DNA from: Verrucomicrobiota bacterium
GTDB taxonomy: Bacteria > Verrucomicrobiota > Verrucomicrobiia > Opitutales > Opitutaceae
Direction: 5' to 3'
DNA length: 64,000 bases
NCBI GenBank assembly: GCA_018239845.1
Contig: JAFEGO010000073.1
Location: 1 to 64,000, forward strand
In this document: positions 56,002 to 64,000 of the stretch, piece after piece
Layout of the letters: each line of letters starts with the position of its first letter
Position numbering within the stretch: position 1 is the stretch's first letter
The notes under the pieces: model-generated
Told to the model about the DNA's origin: nothing
The model's input: the letters and a program-made list of their open reading frames with translations, nothing else
The model's database searches: none
Made by a program: the position numbers and the translations under genes

Positions 56002-58104
56002 GTGACCACACCCTTCCTGCCTGATGCCGCGATGATCACCCGCGTAACCAGACGGCGGATGCGCCTGCTCACGCTGGTGGTCTTCGCCACCGGCACCGCC
56101 ACCCTGATGATGGCCGACCTCATCTGGGGCATGCCGATGCGCGGGTGGAATGGCATCGTGCTCACGCTCTTCGCGGTGCTCTTCGCCGCGGTGGCCTTCG
56201 GTGCCATGCAGGCCTTCTTCGGCTTTGCCGTGCGCTGCCAGGGCGGCGACGCCCGCCGGATCGACCGGAGCGTCACGCCCGCCGAGGAGGCCGCGATCGA
56301 CCTCGCGCCCACCGCGATCGTCATCGCCGTCTGCAACGAGGAGGTGGCGCGTGTGTACGCCGGCCTCCGTGCAATCTACCGGTCGCTGGAGGCCACCGGC
56401 CAGCTGCGTCACTTCGACTTCTTCATCCTCAGCGACTCCACCGACCCCGACCGCTGGATTGAGGAGGAGATGGGCTGGGCCCAGCTGAGCAACGAGCTCG
56501 ATGCGCACGGCCGCATTTTCTACCGCAAGCGCCGGGTGAACACCAACAAGAAGGCAGGCAACATCGCCGACTTCTGCCGCCGCTGGGGCCGTCGCTACCG
56601 CTACATGGTCGTGCTCGACGCCGACAGCTTCATGACGGGCGGCACGCTCGTTCGCATGGTGCGCCTCATGGAGGCCAACTCCGGCGTCGCGCTGATCCAG
56701 ACCGCGCCTCGCCTCTTCGGCGCCGAGACGCTCTTCGCGCGCCTGCAGCAGTTTTCCGCCGCGCTCTACGGCCCCATCTTCGTCGCCGGCGCGAACTACT
56801 GGCAGCAGGGCGAGGCCAACTACTGGGGCCACAACGCCATCATCCGCCTCGCGCCCTTCATCGACCACTGCTCCCTGCCCAAGCTCCCCGGCCACGAGCC
56901 ATGGGGTGGCAAGATCCTGAGCCACGATTTTGTCGAGGCCGCCTTGCTCCGCCGCGCCGGCTGGGGCGTGTGGTTGCTGACGGATGCGCATGGCAGCTAC
57001 GAGGAAGGTCCGCCCACGCTGATCGACACGCTGAAGCGCGACCGCCGTTGGTGCCAGGGCAACATCCAGCATATCTGGCTGCTCTTCTCCCGCGGCCTCT
57101 ACCCGGTCAGCCGGTTTCACTTTTTTCTCGGCGTCTTCTCCTATGCGGCCTCGCTGCTGTGGCTGCTGTTCCTCGTGCTCGGCACGCTGCTCGCGATTGG
57201 CTTCGACCGCACCGGACTCAGCTGGGTGCCGACCCCCGGTCTCGCAACCACCGTCGGCGTGAGCCCCGAGGCGCAGTTCGCCATCCTCACCGTGCTGACG
57301 TTCGGCCTGCTCTTCAGCCCGAAGATCCTGGCCGTGATCGATCTCTTTCGGCAGCCCGGCGGTCCCGCCAGCTATGGCGGCCGCGCCAAGGTGATCGCGA
57401 GCGTAGGGTTGGAGATGATCTTCTCCGCCGCCCTCGCGCCGGTGCTCATGCTGTTCCACGCGAAGTTCGTCGTGCTCTCGCTCTTCGGCGAAGGCGTGCA
57501 CTGGGGCACGCAGCGCCGCGCCTCGGATGACCGCGCGGACTGGCCTGCGGCCCTGCGCGTGCACGGCGGGCCCACGCTGCTCGGTCTGGTCTGGATGGCG
57601 GCCATCGTGTACTTCGCGCCGCAGCTCATCGTGTGGATGGCGTTTGTCCTCGTCGGTATCATCTTCTCCATCCCCCTGTCTGCGCTGACGGGCCGCACAA
57701 AGTACGGCCGCATCACCCGCGAGCTGGGCCTCTTCTGCACCCCGGAGGAGAGCACACCGCCCGCCGGCGACCTACAAACCCCGGAGACCGCCACCCTTGC
57801 CGTCCGCTCCGACCTCGGACTCACCCGCGCCGTAGTCGATCCCTACGTCAACGCCGTGCACGTCTGCCTGCTGCGCGAACGCACCGGCCAGGCCGACGAA
57901 GTGCGCCAGTATTTCGAGTATATCCGGGAAAAGCTGCTGCGCGACGGCCCGGCGGCCCTGCAGCCGAAGGACAAGTTTGCCGTGCTCTCCGACGCCGAAT
58001 CCATGGACTGGCTGCACACCGAGGTCTGGCGCCGCCCGGCGGCGGACCTCGCTCCTTGGTGGCGCGGTGCCCTGCACCAGGATCACCCGGCGCCGGCGCT
58101 GTAA
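56002..58104 (+). CDS. opgH: Glucan glycosyltransferase OpgH (MdoH family)
   Basis: The 700-residue inner-membrane family-2 glycosyltransferase makes the linear beta-glucan backbone from UDP-glucose and exports it. Membrane helices lie near residues 25-45 and 50-75, followed by a cytosolic GT2 domain. The latter has VLDADSFMTGG (donor/metal-binding), GANYWQQGEANYWGHNAIIR, LSHDFVEAALLRRAGWGVW (catalytic base) and RDRRWCQGN (the RxxRW motif). More helices follow, and a C-terminal region of about 100 residues. The GTG at 56002 reads MTTPFLPDAAM; the ATG at 56032 is an alternative. Confidence 0.88.
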   Translation: MTTPFLPDAAMITRVTRRRMRLLTLVVFATGTATLMMADLIWGMPMRGWNGIVLTLFAVLFAAVAFGAMQAFFGFAVRCQGGDARRIDRSVTPAEEAAIDLAPTAIVIAVCNEEVARVYAGLRAIYRSLEATGQLRHFDFFILSDSTDPDRWIEEEMGWAQLSNELDAHGRIFYRKRRVNTNKKAGNIADFCRRWGRRYRYMVVLDADSFMTGGTLVRMVRLMEANSGVALIQTAPRLFGAETLFARLQQFSAALYGPIFVAGANYWQQGEANYWGHNAIIRLAPFIDHCSLPKLPGHEPWGGKILSHDFVEAALLRRAGWGVWLLTDAHGSYEEGPPTLIDTLKRDRRWCQGNIQHIWLLFSRGLYPVSRFHFFLGVFSYAASLLWLLFLVLGTLLAIGFDRTGLSWVPTPGLATTVGVSPEAQFAILTVLTFGLLFSPKILAVIDLFRQPGGPASYGGRAKVIASVGLEMIFSAALAPVLMLFHAKFVVLSLFGEGVHWGTQRRASDDRADWPAALRVHGGPTLLGLVWMAAIVYFAPQLIVWMAFVLVGIIFSIPLSALTGRTKYGRITRELGLFCTPEESTPPAGDLQTPETATLAVRSDLGLTRAVVDPYVNAVHVCLLRERTGQADEVRQYFEYIREKLLRDGPAALQPKDKFAVLSDAESMDWLHTEVWRRPAADLAPWWRGALHQDHPAPAL

Positions 58105-58134
58105 AAAACAAAGGGCGCGGATAATCCGCGCCCC
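58105..58134 (-). terminator. Intrinsic terminator between opgH and the ferritin-like gene
   Basis: GGGCGCGG (58113-58120) pairs with CCGCGCCC across an ATAAT loop. On the minus strand it lies about 30 bases past the ferritin-like gene stop and is followed by TTTGTTTTTTAC. It may serve both convergent genes. Confidence 0.75.
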
Positions 58135-58163
58135 ATGAAACTAAAGCGCCCGCAGGCGCAACC

Positions 58164-58622
58164 TCAGCTCTCCTTGATCGCCGGCGTGTCGATGCCGAGC
58201 GCCGTAGCGAGTTCAGTCAGGTGATCCTGCTCCTGCACGATGATCTTGCGCAGCACTTCGCTGAGGGCGAATTCGCCCATTTCCTCAGCCTGGCGGATCC
58301 GCTCCCGGTAGAAACCAATCGTATCGCGCTCGTTCTCCAGGTCGAAGCGGAGCATGTCCTCGGGATTTTCCGACATCCGGACTTTCTTCGGCTCCGTGAT
58401 CGGCGTGCCATTGAAATAGTCGATCTGCTTTGAGATGAGCAGCGCGTGACTGAGCTCCTCGGCGGCATGTTTCTCGAGCTCCTTGGCGATGTGCTGGTAC
58501 TTGGCGCCCTTGATGACTTGGCTGTAGATGACGTAGCTGATGATCGCCTGGTACTCGCGAGCCAGGTCCTCGTTGAGCAGCTTGATCATTTCTTTACGGG
58601 TGAGAGGTGAGGATTTTTTCAT
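58164..58622 (-). CDS. Ferritin-like domain protein (bacterioferritin-related)
   Basis: The 152-residue four-helix-bundle protein has a di-iron type pattern: Glu in REYQAIISY, the EELSH motif, Glu in NERDTIGFYRERI and the VQEQDHLTEL motif near the end. The length is close to bacterioferritin, but the sequence does not show a haem-binding Met clearly. Iron storage or peroxide protection is likely. Its ATG at 58622 starts MKKSSPLTRKEMIKLLNEDL. A terminator lies downstream. Confidence 0.85.
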   Translation of the reverse strand: MKKSSPLTRKEMIKLLNEDLAREYQAIISYVIYSQVIKGAKYQHIAKELEKHAAEELSHALLISKQIDYFNGTPITEPKKVRMSENPEDMLRFDLENERDTIGFYRERIRQAEEMGEFALSEVLRKIIVQEQDHLTELATALGIDTPAIKES

Positions 58623-58770
58623 GGGGAAGCCTTGTGGCCGGATAATCCATGGTGCCGGTTCGCGGCCGCTTGTTCCGCAGGGTCCCCCGCTAATGCGCCT
58701 CAGTTAATTTCCTGTCTCAATCCGACGTGGTGCTCGCGCGGAATACGCCTTGCTCTACACTGGCCTCGTT

Positions 58771-59286
58771 ATGGCCTACAAAAAAATCGTCATGGAGCTG
58801 GATAAGAAAATCGCCCTCGTCGCGCACGACAACAAGAAGCGCGACCTGATCGAGTGGGCGAAGTTCAACCGCGACCTCCTCGCACACCACAAGGTGTACG
58901 CCACCGGCACGACGGGGCTGCTGCTCGAGAAGGAGCTGAAGTTCCCGATTGCGAAGCTTCAGAGCGGCCCGCTCGGCGGCGACCAGCAGATCGGCGCCAA
59001 GATCGTCGAGGGCGAGATCGATTTCCTGATCTTCTTCTGGGACCCGCTCGAGCCGCAGCCGCACGATCCCGACGTGAAAGCGCTCCTGCGCATGGCCGTG
59101 GTGTGGAACATCCCGATCGCCTGCGACCGCGCCTCGGCGGACTTCATGATCTCGTCGCCGCTGATGGACAAGCCGTACTCGCGCCTCGTCCCCGACTACG
59201 ACGTGTACCGCACGCGCCCGATCCCCGACACCGAGCCGGCCCCCGCACCGCTGCTCACCACCGCGCCGGTGAAGAAGTCGGCCTGA
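58771..59286 (+). CDS. mgsA: Methylglyoxal synthase MgsA
   Basis: The 171-residue enzyme turns dihydroxyacetone phosphate into methylglyoxal and phosphate, an overflow bypass of glycolysis. It has [19 protein letters not shown] with its catalytic Asp-His region, YATGTTG (phosphate-binding) and [11 protein letters not shown] with the catalytic Asp. A Pro/Ala-rich C-terminal tail of about 20 residues is added. The ATG at 58771 was chosen over a TTG at 58750. No close functional partner is present. Confidence 0.93.
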   Translation: MAYKKIVMELDKKIALVAHDNKKRDLIEWAKFNRDLLAHHKVYATGTTGLLLEKELKFPIAKLQSGPLGGDQQIGAKIVEGEIDFLIFFWDPLEPQPHDPDVKALLRMAVVWNIPIACDRASADFMISSPLMDKPYSRLVPDYDVYRTRPIPDTEPAPAPLLTTAPVKKSA

Positions 59287-59441
59287 CCACCAGGATAGGG
59301 CGGTATTAACTGTGGGTCCGGGGTAAAGCCCGACGCACATAAAACCCTCGCGCCCTGCGGGTCTTCACCGCCGAGACGTTGACTTACTTTTAGCCGCATC
59401 CAGTCTGCCAATATGAGCAGGCCTTGGATCAGCTTTTGCCG

Positions 59442-60770
59442 ATGAATCTTCGGCTGATCTTAAAACGGACCGGACTGGTCCTGCTCGGCATCGCGGTGGG
59501 TGTCGCAGGCGGTCGATACGGACCGGCCGCGGTCTCCTACCTCCTCATCCCGCCCGAGCACGGGGTGTTTCGTTATTATCAAACGTACAGCTCTTCCGTC
59601 AGGCCTTACTGGGAATACTGGTCCGTGGAGGACGGTTGCCTTGTGTCTCAGGATTTTCGCAGGAACGACTTCCGTGAAACTTGGGAAATTGTGCACGGAG
59701 ACTCCTCCCGCTTCTACCTCTACGACAATCGCAACGAACATGATGGAGAAGTCATCTTCACGCGCACGGAAATGATCGTGCGCCAACTGTCGGGCCGAGA
59801 ATATCATTATCCACGCGTGCTCGATCTCTGGGAAATCTGGCGGGAAAAATACGGATTTTACGCCGGAATAGATGGTCTGGGCCCAGTTCACTACGAACGC
59901 CTCGCGCCGGAACGCGCAGCCTACGATGCGACCATCGCACGCCGGATGAAACAACAGGGGCTCACTGTTTCTCCCGCCGTCAACGCGCGCCGGCGGCCAC
60001 CTTTGCCAAGCGCGGCCTATGTGGAGCCACCTTCCCACGCCAAGCCTGTGTTCGCCGTGATGGAATGGGGCGCATGGAATCAGACCGGCACCGTGTTTGC
60101 CCTTTACGCCGACGGAACGGCGATTGCCCGCACTTTATCGGAAATGGGGAAGAGGAGGGAAGATACCCAGCTCTCCTATCACTGGGTCGATCCGGCAGAT
60201 GCCTCCCGGCTGTCCGATGCGATCAGTGCACCCGATCTAACCAATTTGTCGGAGCATTACCGTCTTTCGTACGCCACCGATCAAGTTACCACCACCCTGT
60301 GGATTTCGGGAAAACAGATCGAAATCTACGGACCGTGGCGTGAGCCTGCTCCGCCGCCCGAGGACGAGGAAGAAGTGTCCGAAGCTTGGAAAAGAAGAGA
60401 GGAGGAGGAACGGAAGATCCGGGCCACCTTGCCGGATGCATTACGGCAGATCTTGTTGAAAATTGATCGAATGAGGCAGGCAGCGGGTCGCGAGTGGCTG
60501 CCGGCCAAGATCGAAGTCTCATTCAATGACTATGAGCATTCGCGCGATAAACCGATCCTCTGGCCGCGGGAGTGGCCGGGATTGTACGACGCCACTTCGC
60601 GGAAAAATGGCTTCGGGCATTATAGTGTGTTTGTACCGTCTTCGGAATGGCCGAAACTCCGCGCCTTTCTCGCTACCCGGCCTGAACGGGGTGCCGTGAT
60701 GATCGATCTCAATCTGATGGCTCCCACGGTGCGTTTTCCTTTCCCCGGTGAAAGCGCGTGGCTGAAGTGA
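59442..60770 (+). CDS. Orphan protein with N-terminal membrane anchor, function unknown
   Basis: The 442-residue protein has an N-terminal hydrophobic helix (RTGLVLLGIAVGVAGGRYG) and a long soluble part. I recognise no domain. The region near residues 300-345 is highly charged and rich in Glu and Pro (EPAPPPEDEEEVSEAWKRRE), with a short coiled-coil-like stretch. Codon usage is visibly less GC-biased than in neighbouring genes, which suggests a different history. It follows a 155-base gap after mgsA. The ATG at 59442 is preferred over a TTG at 59424. A strong terminator follows. Confidence 0.7.
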   Translation: MNLRLILKRTGLVLLGIAVGVAGGRYGPAAVSYLLIPPEHGVFRYYQTYSSSVRPYWEYWSVEDGCLVSQDFRRNDFRETWEIVHGDSSRFYLYDNRNEHDGEVIFTRTEMIVRQLSGREYHYPRVLDLWEIWREKYGFYAGIDGLGPVHYERLAPERAAYDATIARRMKQQGLTVSPAVNARRRPPLPSAAYVEPPSHAKPVFAVMEWGAWNQTGTVFALYADGTAIARTLSEMGKRREDTQLSYHWVDPADASRLSDAISAPDLTNLSEHYRLSYATDQVTTTLWISGKQIEIYGPWREPAPPPEDEEEVSEAWKRREEEERKIRATLPDALRQILLKIDRMRQAAGREWLPAKIEVSFNDYEHSRDKPILWPREWPGLYDATSRKNGFGHYSVFVPSSEWPKLRAFLATRPERGAVMIDLNLMAPTVRFPFPGESAWLK

Positions 60771-60781
60771 CCTATGGACAT

Positions 60782-60820
60782 AAAAAAGCCGCGGCTCTGA
60801 TGGAGCCGCGGCTTTGTTTT
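60782..60820. terminator. Bidirectional intrinsic terminator
   Basis: AAAGCCGCGGCTC (60785-60797) and GAGCCGCGGCTTT (60803-60815) form a 13-bp perfect stem around TGATG. On the plus strand GTTTT follows; on the minus strand TTTTTTAT follows. It serves the orphan gene and gnd, which converge here. Confidence 0.93.
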
Positions 60821-60837
60821 GAGTAATTGTTTCCCGA

Positions 60838-62343
60838 TTACGCCGGGAGCTGCGGGCGGGAGGCCTCGGGCCAGTCGACGTGGAAGAACTTGCCGCGGGG
60901 CTGGTCCACGCGCTCGTAGGTGTGTGCGCCGAAGTAGTCGCGCTGCGCCTGGAGCAGGTTGGCCGGGAGGCGGGCCGAGCGGTAGCTGTCGTAGTAGCTC
61001 AGCGCCGAGCTGAAGGTCGGGGCCGCCACACCGCACTCGGCGGCGAGCGAGACAACCTTGCGCCAGTTTTCCTGGGCCTTCTTCACCGTCTTGTTGAAGT
61101 ACGGGTCGAGGAGGAGGTTCGCGAGGTTCGGGTTGCGGGCGTAGGCCTCGGTGATCTTCTGCAGGAACGCGGCGCGGATGATGCAGCCGCCGCGCCAGAT
61201 CTGGGCGATCTCACCGAAGTTGAGCTTCCAGTTGTACTCCTTCTGGGCCTGGCGCATGAGCTGGAAGCCCTGCGCGTAGGAGCAGATCTTGGAGCAGTAC
61301 AGGGCGTCGTGGATCGCGGCGACGAGCGCCTTCTTCGAGCCTTTGTACTTCTTGCCGGGGCCCTTGAGGATCTTCGAGGCGGCGACGCGCTCTTCCTTGA
61401 TAGCGGAGATGCAGCGGGCGAAGACGGCCTCGGCGATCGTCGGGGCGGGCACGCCCATGTCGAGGGCGTTGGTCGAGGTCCACTTGCCGGTGCCTTTCTG
61501 GCCGGCGGTGTCGAGGACGACGTCGACGAAGGCCTTCTTCTTCGTGGCGGGGTCCTTCTGCTTGAGGATGTCGGCCGTGATCTCGATGAGGAAGCTGTCG
61601 AGCGCGCCGGTGTTCCACTCGGAGAAGATCTCGCCCATCTCGGCGGACTTGAGGCCGAGGAGGCCCGACATGAGGGCGTAGGCCTCACAGATCATCTGCA
61701 TGTCGCCATACTCGATGCCGTTGTGAACCATCTTCACGTAGTGGCCCGCGCCGTTCTCACCGATGTAGGTGGTGCAGGGCACGCCGCCGGAAACGGGTTT
61801 GCCGGGGAGGGCGCCGGGGATGGGCTTGCCGGTCTTGGCGTCGACCTTGGCGGCGACGGCTTCCCAGATGGGCTTGAGCTCTTTCCACGCGGCGAACTCG
61901 CCACCGGGCATCAGCGACGGGCCGAAACGCGCGCCCTCTTCGCCGCCGGACACGCCGGAGCCGATGAAGCGGAGGTTCTTTTCGCGCAGGGCCTTCTCGC
62001 GGCGGATGGTGTCGGTCCAGAGGGCGTTTCCGCCGTCGATCACGATGTCACCGGCTTCGAGGAGCGGCACGAGGCCGTCGATGACGGCGTCGGTGGCTTT
62101 GCCGGCCTGCACGAGGATGATCATCTTGCGGGGCTTGGCGAGGGAGGCGACGAACTCCTGGAGGGTCTTCGTGCCAACGACACCGCCGGGCGTGGAGGGA
62201 TTGTCCGCGACAAACTTGTCGGTCTTCTCGGTCGTGCGGTTATAGACCGAGATCTGGAAACCGTGATCGGCGATGTTGAGGGCGAGATTCTGACCCATCA
62301 CGGCGAGGCCGATGAGTCCGATGTCGGAGAGTTGTTTGGCCAT
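60838..62343 (-). CDS. gnd: 6-phosphogluconate dehydrogenase (decarboxylating)
   Basis: The 501-residue enzyme converts 6-phosphogluconate to ribulose-5-phosphate, CO2 and NADPH in the pentose phosphate pathway. It has the NADP loop [13 protein letters not shown] near the N-terminus, [19 protein letters not shown], the catalytic Lys-His-Asn ([15 protein letters not shown]) and the C-terminal [23 protein letters not shown]. The length is normal. A 20-base perfect palindrome lies upstream at 62429-62448 and may be a control site. Confidence 0.97.
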   Translation of the reverse strand: MAKQLSDIGLIGLAVMGQNLALNIADHGFQISVYNRTTEKTDKFVADNPSTPGGVVGTKTLQEFVASLAKPRKMIILVQAGKATDAVIDGLVPLLEAGDIVIDGGNALWTDTIRREKALREKNLRFIGSGVSGGEEGARFGPSLMPGGEFAAWKELKPIWEAVAAKVDAKTGKPIPGALPGKPVSGGVPCTTYIGENGAGHYVKMVHNGIEYGDMQMICEAYALMSGLLGLKSAEMGEIFSEWNTGALDSFLIEITADILKQKDPATKKKAFVDVVLDTAGQKGTGKWTSTNALDMGVPAPTIAEAVFARCISAIKEERVAASKILKGPGKKYKGSKKALVAAIHDALYCSKICSYAQGFQLMRQAQKEYNWKLNFGEIAQIWRGGCIIRAAFLQKITEAYARNPNLANLLLDPYFNKTVKKAQENWRKVVSLAAECGVAAPTFSSALSYYDSYRSARLPANLLQAQRDYFGAHTYERVDQPRGKFFHVDWPEASRPQLPA

Positions 62344-62428
62344 AAAGCGAGCCCAAGGCCTACCGCCGATGCGGCGTAAAAACCACTCTGTTTTGCGACC
62401 TAAGGGTAAAAATCAGGTCTCTTTGTTG

Positions 62429-62448
62429 CCCAAAACCCGGGTTTTGGG
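62429..62448. promoter_or_regulatory. Perfect 20-bp palindrome upstream of gnd
   Basis: CCCAAAACCC and GGGTTTTGGG are contiguous perfect complements, about 86 bases upstream of the gnd start and 18 bases beyond the stop of the next gene upstream. It could be an operator for gnd. Without a T-run it is not a typical terminator. Confidence 0.45.
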
Positions 62449-62465
62449 GAGCCGAGCGGGGTCCG

Positions 62466-62777
62466 TCAGGGCTTCGCGGGGTCGTGATTCTTATTCTGCG
62501 TGCCCTTGGTGGGGAAGAAACCGGCGAGTTTTTCGACGACCGGGGTAGCCCAGGCCGGCTCGCTGCGCTCGTAAATCCAGTTGAAACCAATCGCGCTCAG
62601 GATGATCAGGCCGACCACAGCGAGGATCACCTTGTTGGTGCCGGCGAGCTTGCGCACGACGATGACCGCCACCACGAGGGCCAGCACGGCGATTCCGACC
62701 TTCATCCAGAAGGCGGGCGGGATCTGTTTCAGTTTGTCGAGCGCCGTGGGCGCCGCGGCAGCCACAAGGAGGAGCAT
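62466..62777 (-). CDS. Small two-helix membrane protein, function unknown
   Basis: The 103-residue protein has an Ala-rich N-terminal hydrophobic start (MLLLVAAAAPTALDKL) and two membrane segments at about 25-43 (WMKVGIAVLALVVAVIVVRK) and 48-65 (NKVILAVVGLIILSAIGFNW). A soluble tail rich in Asn, Pro and Lys follows. No family is recognised. It lies between the mo gene cluster and gnd on the same strand but is 117 bases from moaE, so operon membership is doubtful. Confidence 0.75.
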   Translation of the reverse strand: MLLLVAAAAPTALDKLKQIPPAFWMKVGIAVLALVVAVIVVRKLAGTNKVILAVVGLIILSAIGFNWIYERSEPAWATPVVEKLAGFFPTKGTQNKNHDPAKP

Positions 62778-62893
62778 GGGGACAGGATAGGGGCGCGGGC
62801 GGTTGAAACGAGCTGAAAGGGGAGCGAGACGGGATTTCGGAGTTTTTTAACCGGCCGCAACGCAGGCAGAGACGCCAGCCGACCACCGCGGTT

Positions 62894-63310
62894 TCAGCGC
62901 GTGGCGCAGTTGATCCAGGCCGAGGCGCCGCTGGCGTAGTGTTCCTTTTTCCAGACGGGCACGCGGGCCTTCAGCTCGTCGATAATGTAGCGGCAGGCGT
63001 CGAAGGCGGCACCGCGGTGCGCAGCCGTCACGCCCACCCACACAGCTGCCTCGCCGATCTGCAGGTGGCCGACACGATGCACCGCGGCGACGCCGAGCAG
63101 GGCGAATTTTTCGCGTGCCTCGGCGAGGATGCGCTCGCCCTCCTTTTCCGCGAGCGGGGCGAAGGCCTCGTATTCGAGCGAGAGCACAGGCTGGCCGTCG
63201 TTGGCATTGCGCACCCAGCCGCAGAAGGTGACGCACGCCCCGGCGCGCGCGTCGGTCAGCGCGGCCTCAAGGGTTGCGGGATCGATGGAGTCGGTGGAGA
63301 TGCGGAACAT
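62894..63310 (-). CDS. moaE: Molybdopterin synthase catalytic subunit MoaE
   Basis: The 138-residue large subunit of molybdopterin synthase moves sulfur from the MoaD thiocarboxylate onto precursor Z (cPMP). It has GACVTFCGWVRNAN, LEYEAF, HRVGHLQIGEAAVWVGV and VPVWKKEHY with the active-site Lys residues. The ATG at 63310 was chosen because the family begins there; the open frame upstream overlaps moaD. It ends the moaC-moaD-moaE run. Confidence 0.95.
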   Translation of the reverse strand: MFRISTDSIDPATLEAALTDARAGACVTFCGWVRNANDGQPVLSLEYEAFAPLAEKEGERILAEAREKFALLGVAAVHRVGHLQIGEAAVWVGVTAAHRGAAFDACRYIIDELKARVPVWKKEHYASGASAWINCATR

Positions 63311-63314
63311 GCGA

Positions 63315-63554
63315 TCAGCCGCCGGCGACAGGCGGGATGAAGACAACCGTGTCGCCGGCTCGGAGCGCAGCGGTGGCGGCGGCGAACTCGCCATTGATCG
63401 CGGCTCGCACGCGGTCAGCCGGGAGCGTGAAAGCGTGGCGCGCACGCAGCTCCTCGTAGAGCGCGGCCGGCGTGGGCGCGGTGGTCTCAAGGGTTTCCTG
63501 AGTCAGCCCGCGCTGTTCGCGCAGGAGGGCGAAGTATTGCACCGTCACCTTCAT
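63315..63554 (-). CDS. moaD: Molybdopterin synthase sulfur carrier subunit MoaD
   Basis: The 79-residue ubiquitin-like protein ends in the Gly-Gly that is thiocarboxylated to donate sulfur to MoaE (PPVAGG). It begins MKVTVQYFALLREQRG, typical of MoaD/ThiS. The start overlaps the moaC stop in ATGA, and moaE begins four bases after its stop. Confidence 0.93.
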   Translation of the reverse strand: MKVTVQYFALLREQRGLTQETLETTAPTPAALYEELRARHAFTLPADRVRAAINGEFAAATAALRAGDTVVFIPPVAGG

Positions 63555-64000
63555 GGCTGGGCCTGATAGTCGCTCTTGCCGCCGGTTTTTTCGAGCAGCT
63601 TGACCTCACGGATCACGATGCCGTGCGAGACGGCCTTGCCCATGTCGTAGAGCGTGAGCGCGGCGACCGTCGCACCAGTGAGCGCCTCCATCTCAACCCC
63701 GGTGCGCGCGTGGGTCTGCGCGCGGCAGTGGATCGTCACTTCGCGTCCGCCATCGGCCGTGCTGATCTCGATCTGGCAATCATCGAGCGGCAGCGGGTGG
63801 CAGAGCGGGATGAGGTCGCTGGTTTTCTTTGCCCCCATCACGCCGGCGAGGATCGCGGTTTGAAACACCGCGCCCTTTTTCGTCGCGATGTCGCCGTCAC
63901 GGAGCAGCGCGGCGAGCTCGGCGGGCAGGGAGACGCGGGCGACTGCGTGCGCGGTGCGGCGGGTGACGGGCTTTTCGCCGACGTTCACCATCGCCGGCCG
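63551..64000 (-). CDS. moaC: Cyclic pyranopterin monophosphate synthase MoaC (partial, 5' end outside)
   Basis: The protein catalyses the second half of cPMP formation in molybdenum cofactor biosynthesis. It shows KPVTRRTAHAVARV, AGVMGAKKTSDLIPLCHPL, and HARTGVEMEALTGATVAALTLYDMGKAVSHG. An ATG lies at 63991, but the frame stays open to the window edge (RPAMVNVGEKP), and MoaC proteins usually begin 12-15 residues earlier, so the gene is taken as running off the edge. moaA and other mo genes may lie beyond. Confidence 0.93.
   Translation of the reverse strand, partial: RPAMVNVGEKPVTRRTAHAVARVSLPAELAALLRDGDIATKKGAVFQTAILAGVMGAKKTSDLIPLCHPLPLDDCQIEISTADGGREVTIHCRAQTHARTGVEMEALTGATVAALTLYDMGKAVSHGIVIREVKLLEKTGGKSDYQAQP

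Noticed and set aside
59378..59410. Possible sigma-70 promoter (TTGACT) before the orphan gene at 59442
   Set aside because: No good -10 box lies at the expected spacing, so this is not listed as a promoter.

Overview
This is a GC-rich, gene-dense 64 kb stretch of bacterial chromosome. It most resembles the Verrucomicrobia, in particular Opitutaceae (Opitutus, Lacunisphaera and relatives). That placement is inferred from gene content and style and was not tested by a search. The supporting signs are a PEP-CTERM protein, a PadR regulator paired with an ADOP-type permease, an oleC-oleD pair, glucan-synthesis genes with an extra gene between opgG and opgH, few clear Shine-Dalgarno sequences, and many short palindromic repeats between genes. 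I saw no rRNA, tRNA, CRISPR array, prophage or transposase gene.

Layout, left to right. 0-9 kb: an RmlD-like reductase, a small EamA transporter, a secreted M14 carboxypeptidase, a lipoate-ligase-like protein, a 735-residue membrane protein of unknown role, and two divergent RNA methyltransferases that share a palindromic repeat. 8-11 kb: oleD and oleC, which make olefins through a beta-lactone; oleA and oleB are not in the window. 11-18 kb: RNase D, an HDAC-like hydrolase, queC-queE (preQ0 synthesis), an ExoD-like protein, a sterol-desaturase-like hydroxylase, nagB, a VOC protein and a PEP-CTERM protein. 19-21.5 kb: feoA-feoB plus a tiny Cys-rich membrane protein (ferrous iron uptake). 21.5-28.3 kb: the complete F1Fo ATP synthase operon atpBEFHAGDC on the minus strand, closed by a terminator. 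28.6-32.7 kb: the tRNA-modification genes trmB, mnmG and mnmE. 32.8-35.5 kb: a cyclophilin, a GH43 glycosidase and recA.

35.7-45.9 kb: padR and the ADOP permease; a secreted TPR-like protein converging on a DUF3857/transglutaminase protein; a DUF486 membrane protein; a UDP-glucuronate-type epimerase; a phytanoyl-CoA dioxygenase divergent from an AraC regulator (probably a regulated pair); and a glutaredoxin. 46-52 kb: gltB-gltD, glutamate synthase. 52.3-58.1 kb: a cytochrome c/PQQ sugar dehydrogenase divergent from opgG, an unnamed gene and opgH (periplasmic glucan synthesis). 58-64 kb: a ferritin-like protein, mgsA, a less GC-rich orphan, gnd, a small membrane protein and moaC-moaD-moaE, with moaC running off the right edge.

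The most unusual content is the repeats. One group consists of inverted repeats whose arms carry about three units of the type CACGGAA, CACAGAT, CACGGAT or CACGAAT, spaced about one DNA helical turn apart. These elements sit between genes, are nested once, supply likely GTG start codons to three or four genes, and supply a stop codon to another. A second group consists of 35-bp cassettes of five degenerate 7-bp units. Three different versions lie in frame inside oleC, and relatives lie in the atp and glt operons. Separate short palindromes are embedded in the oleD and oleC reading frames.
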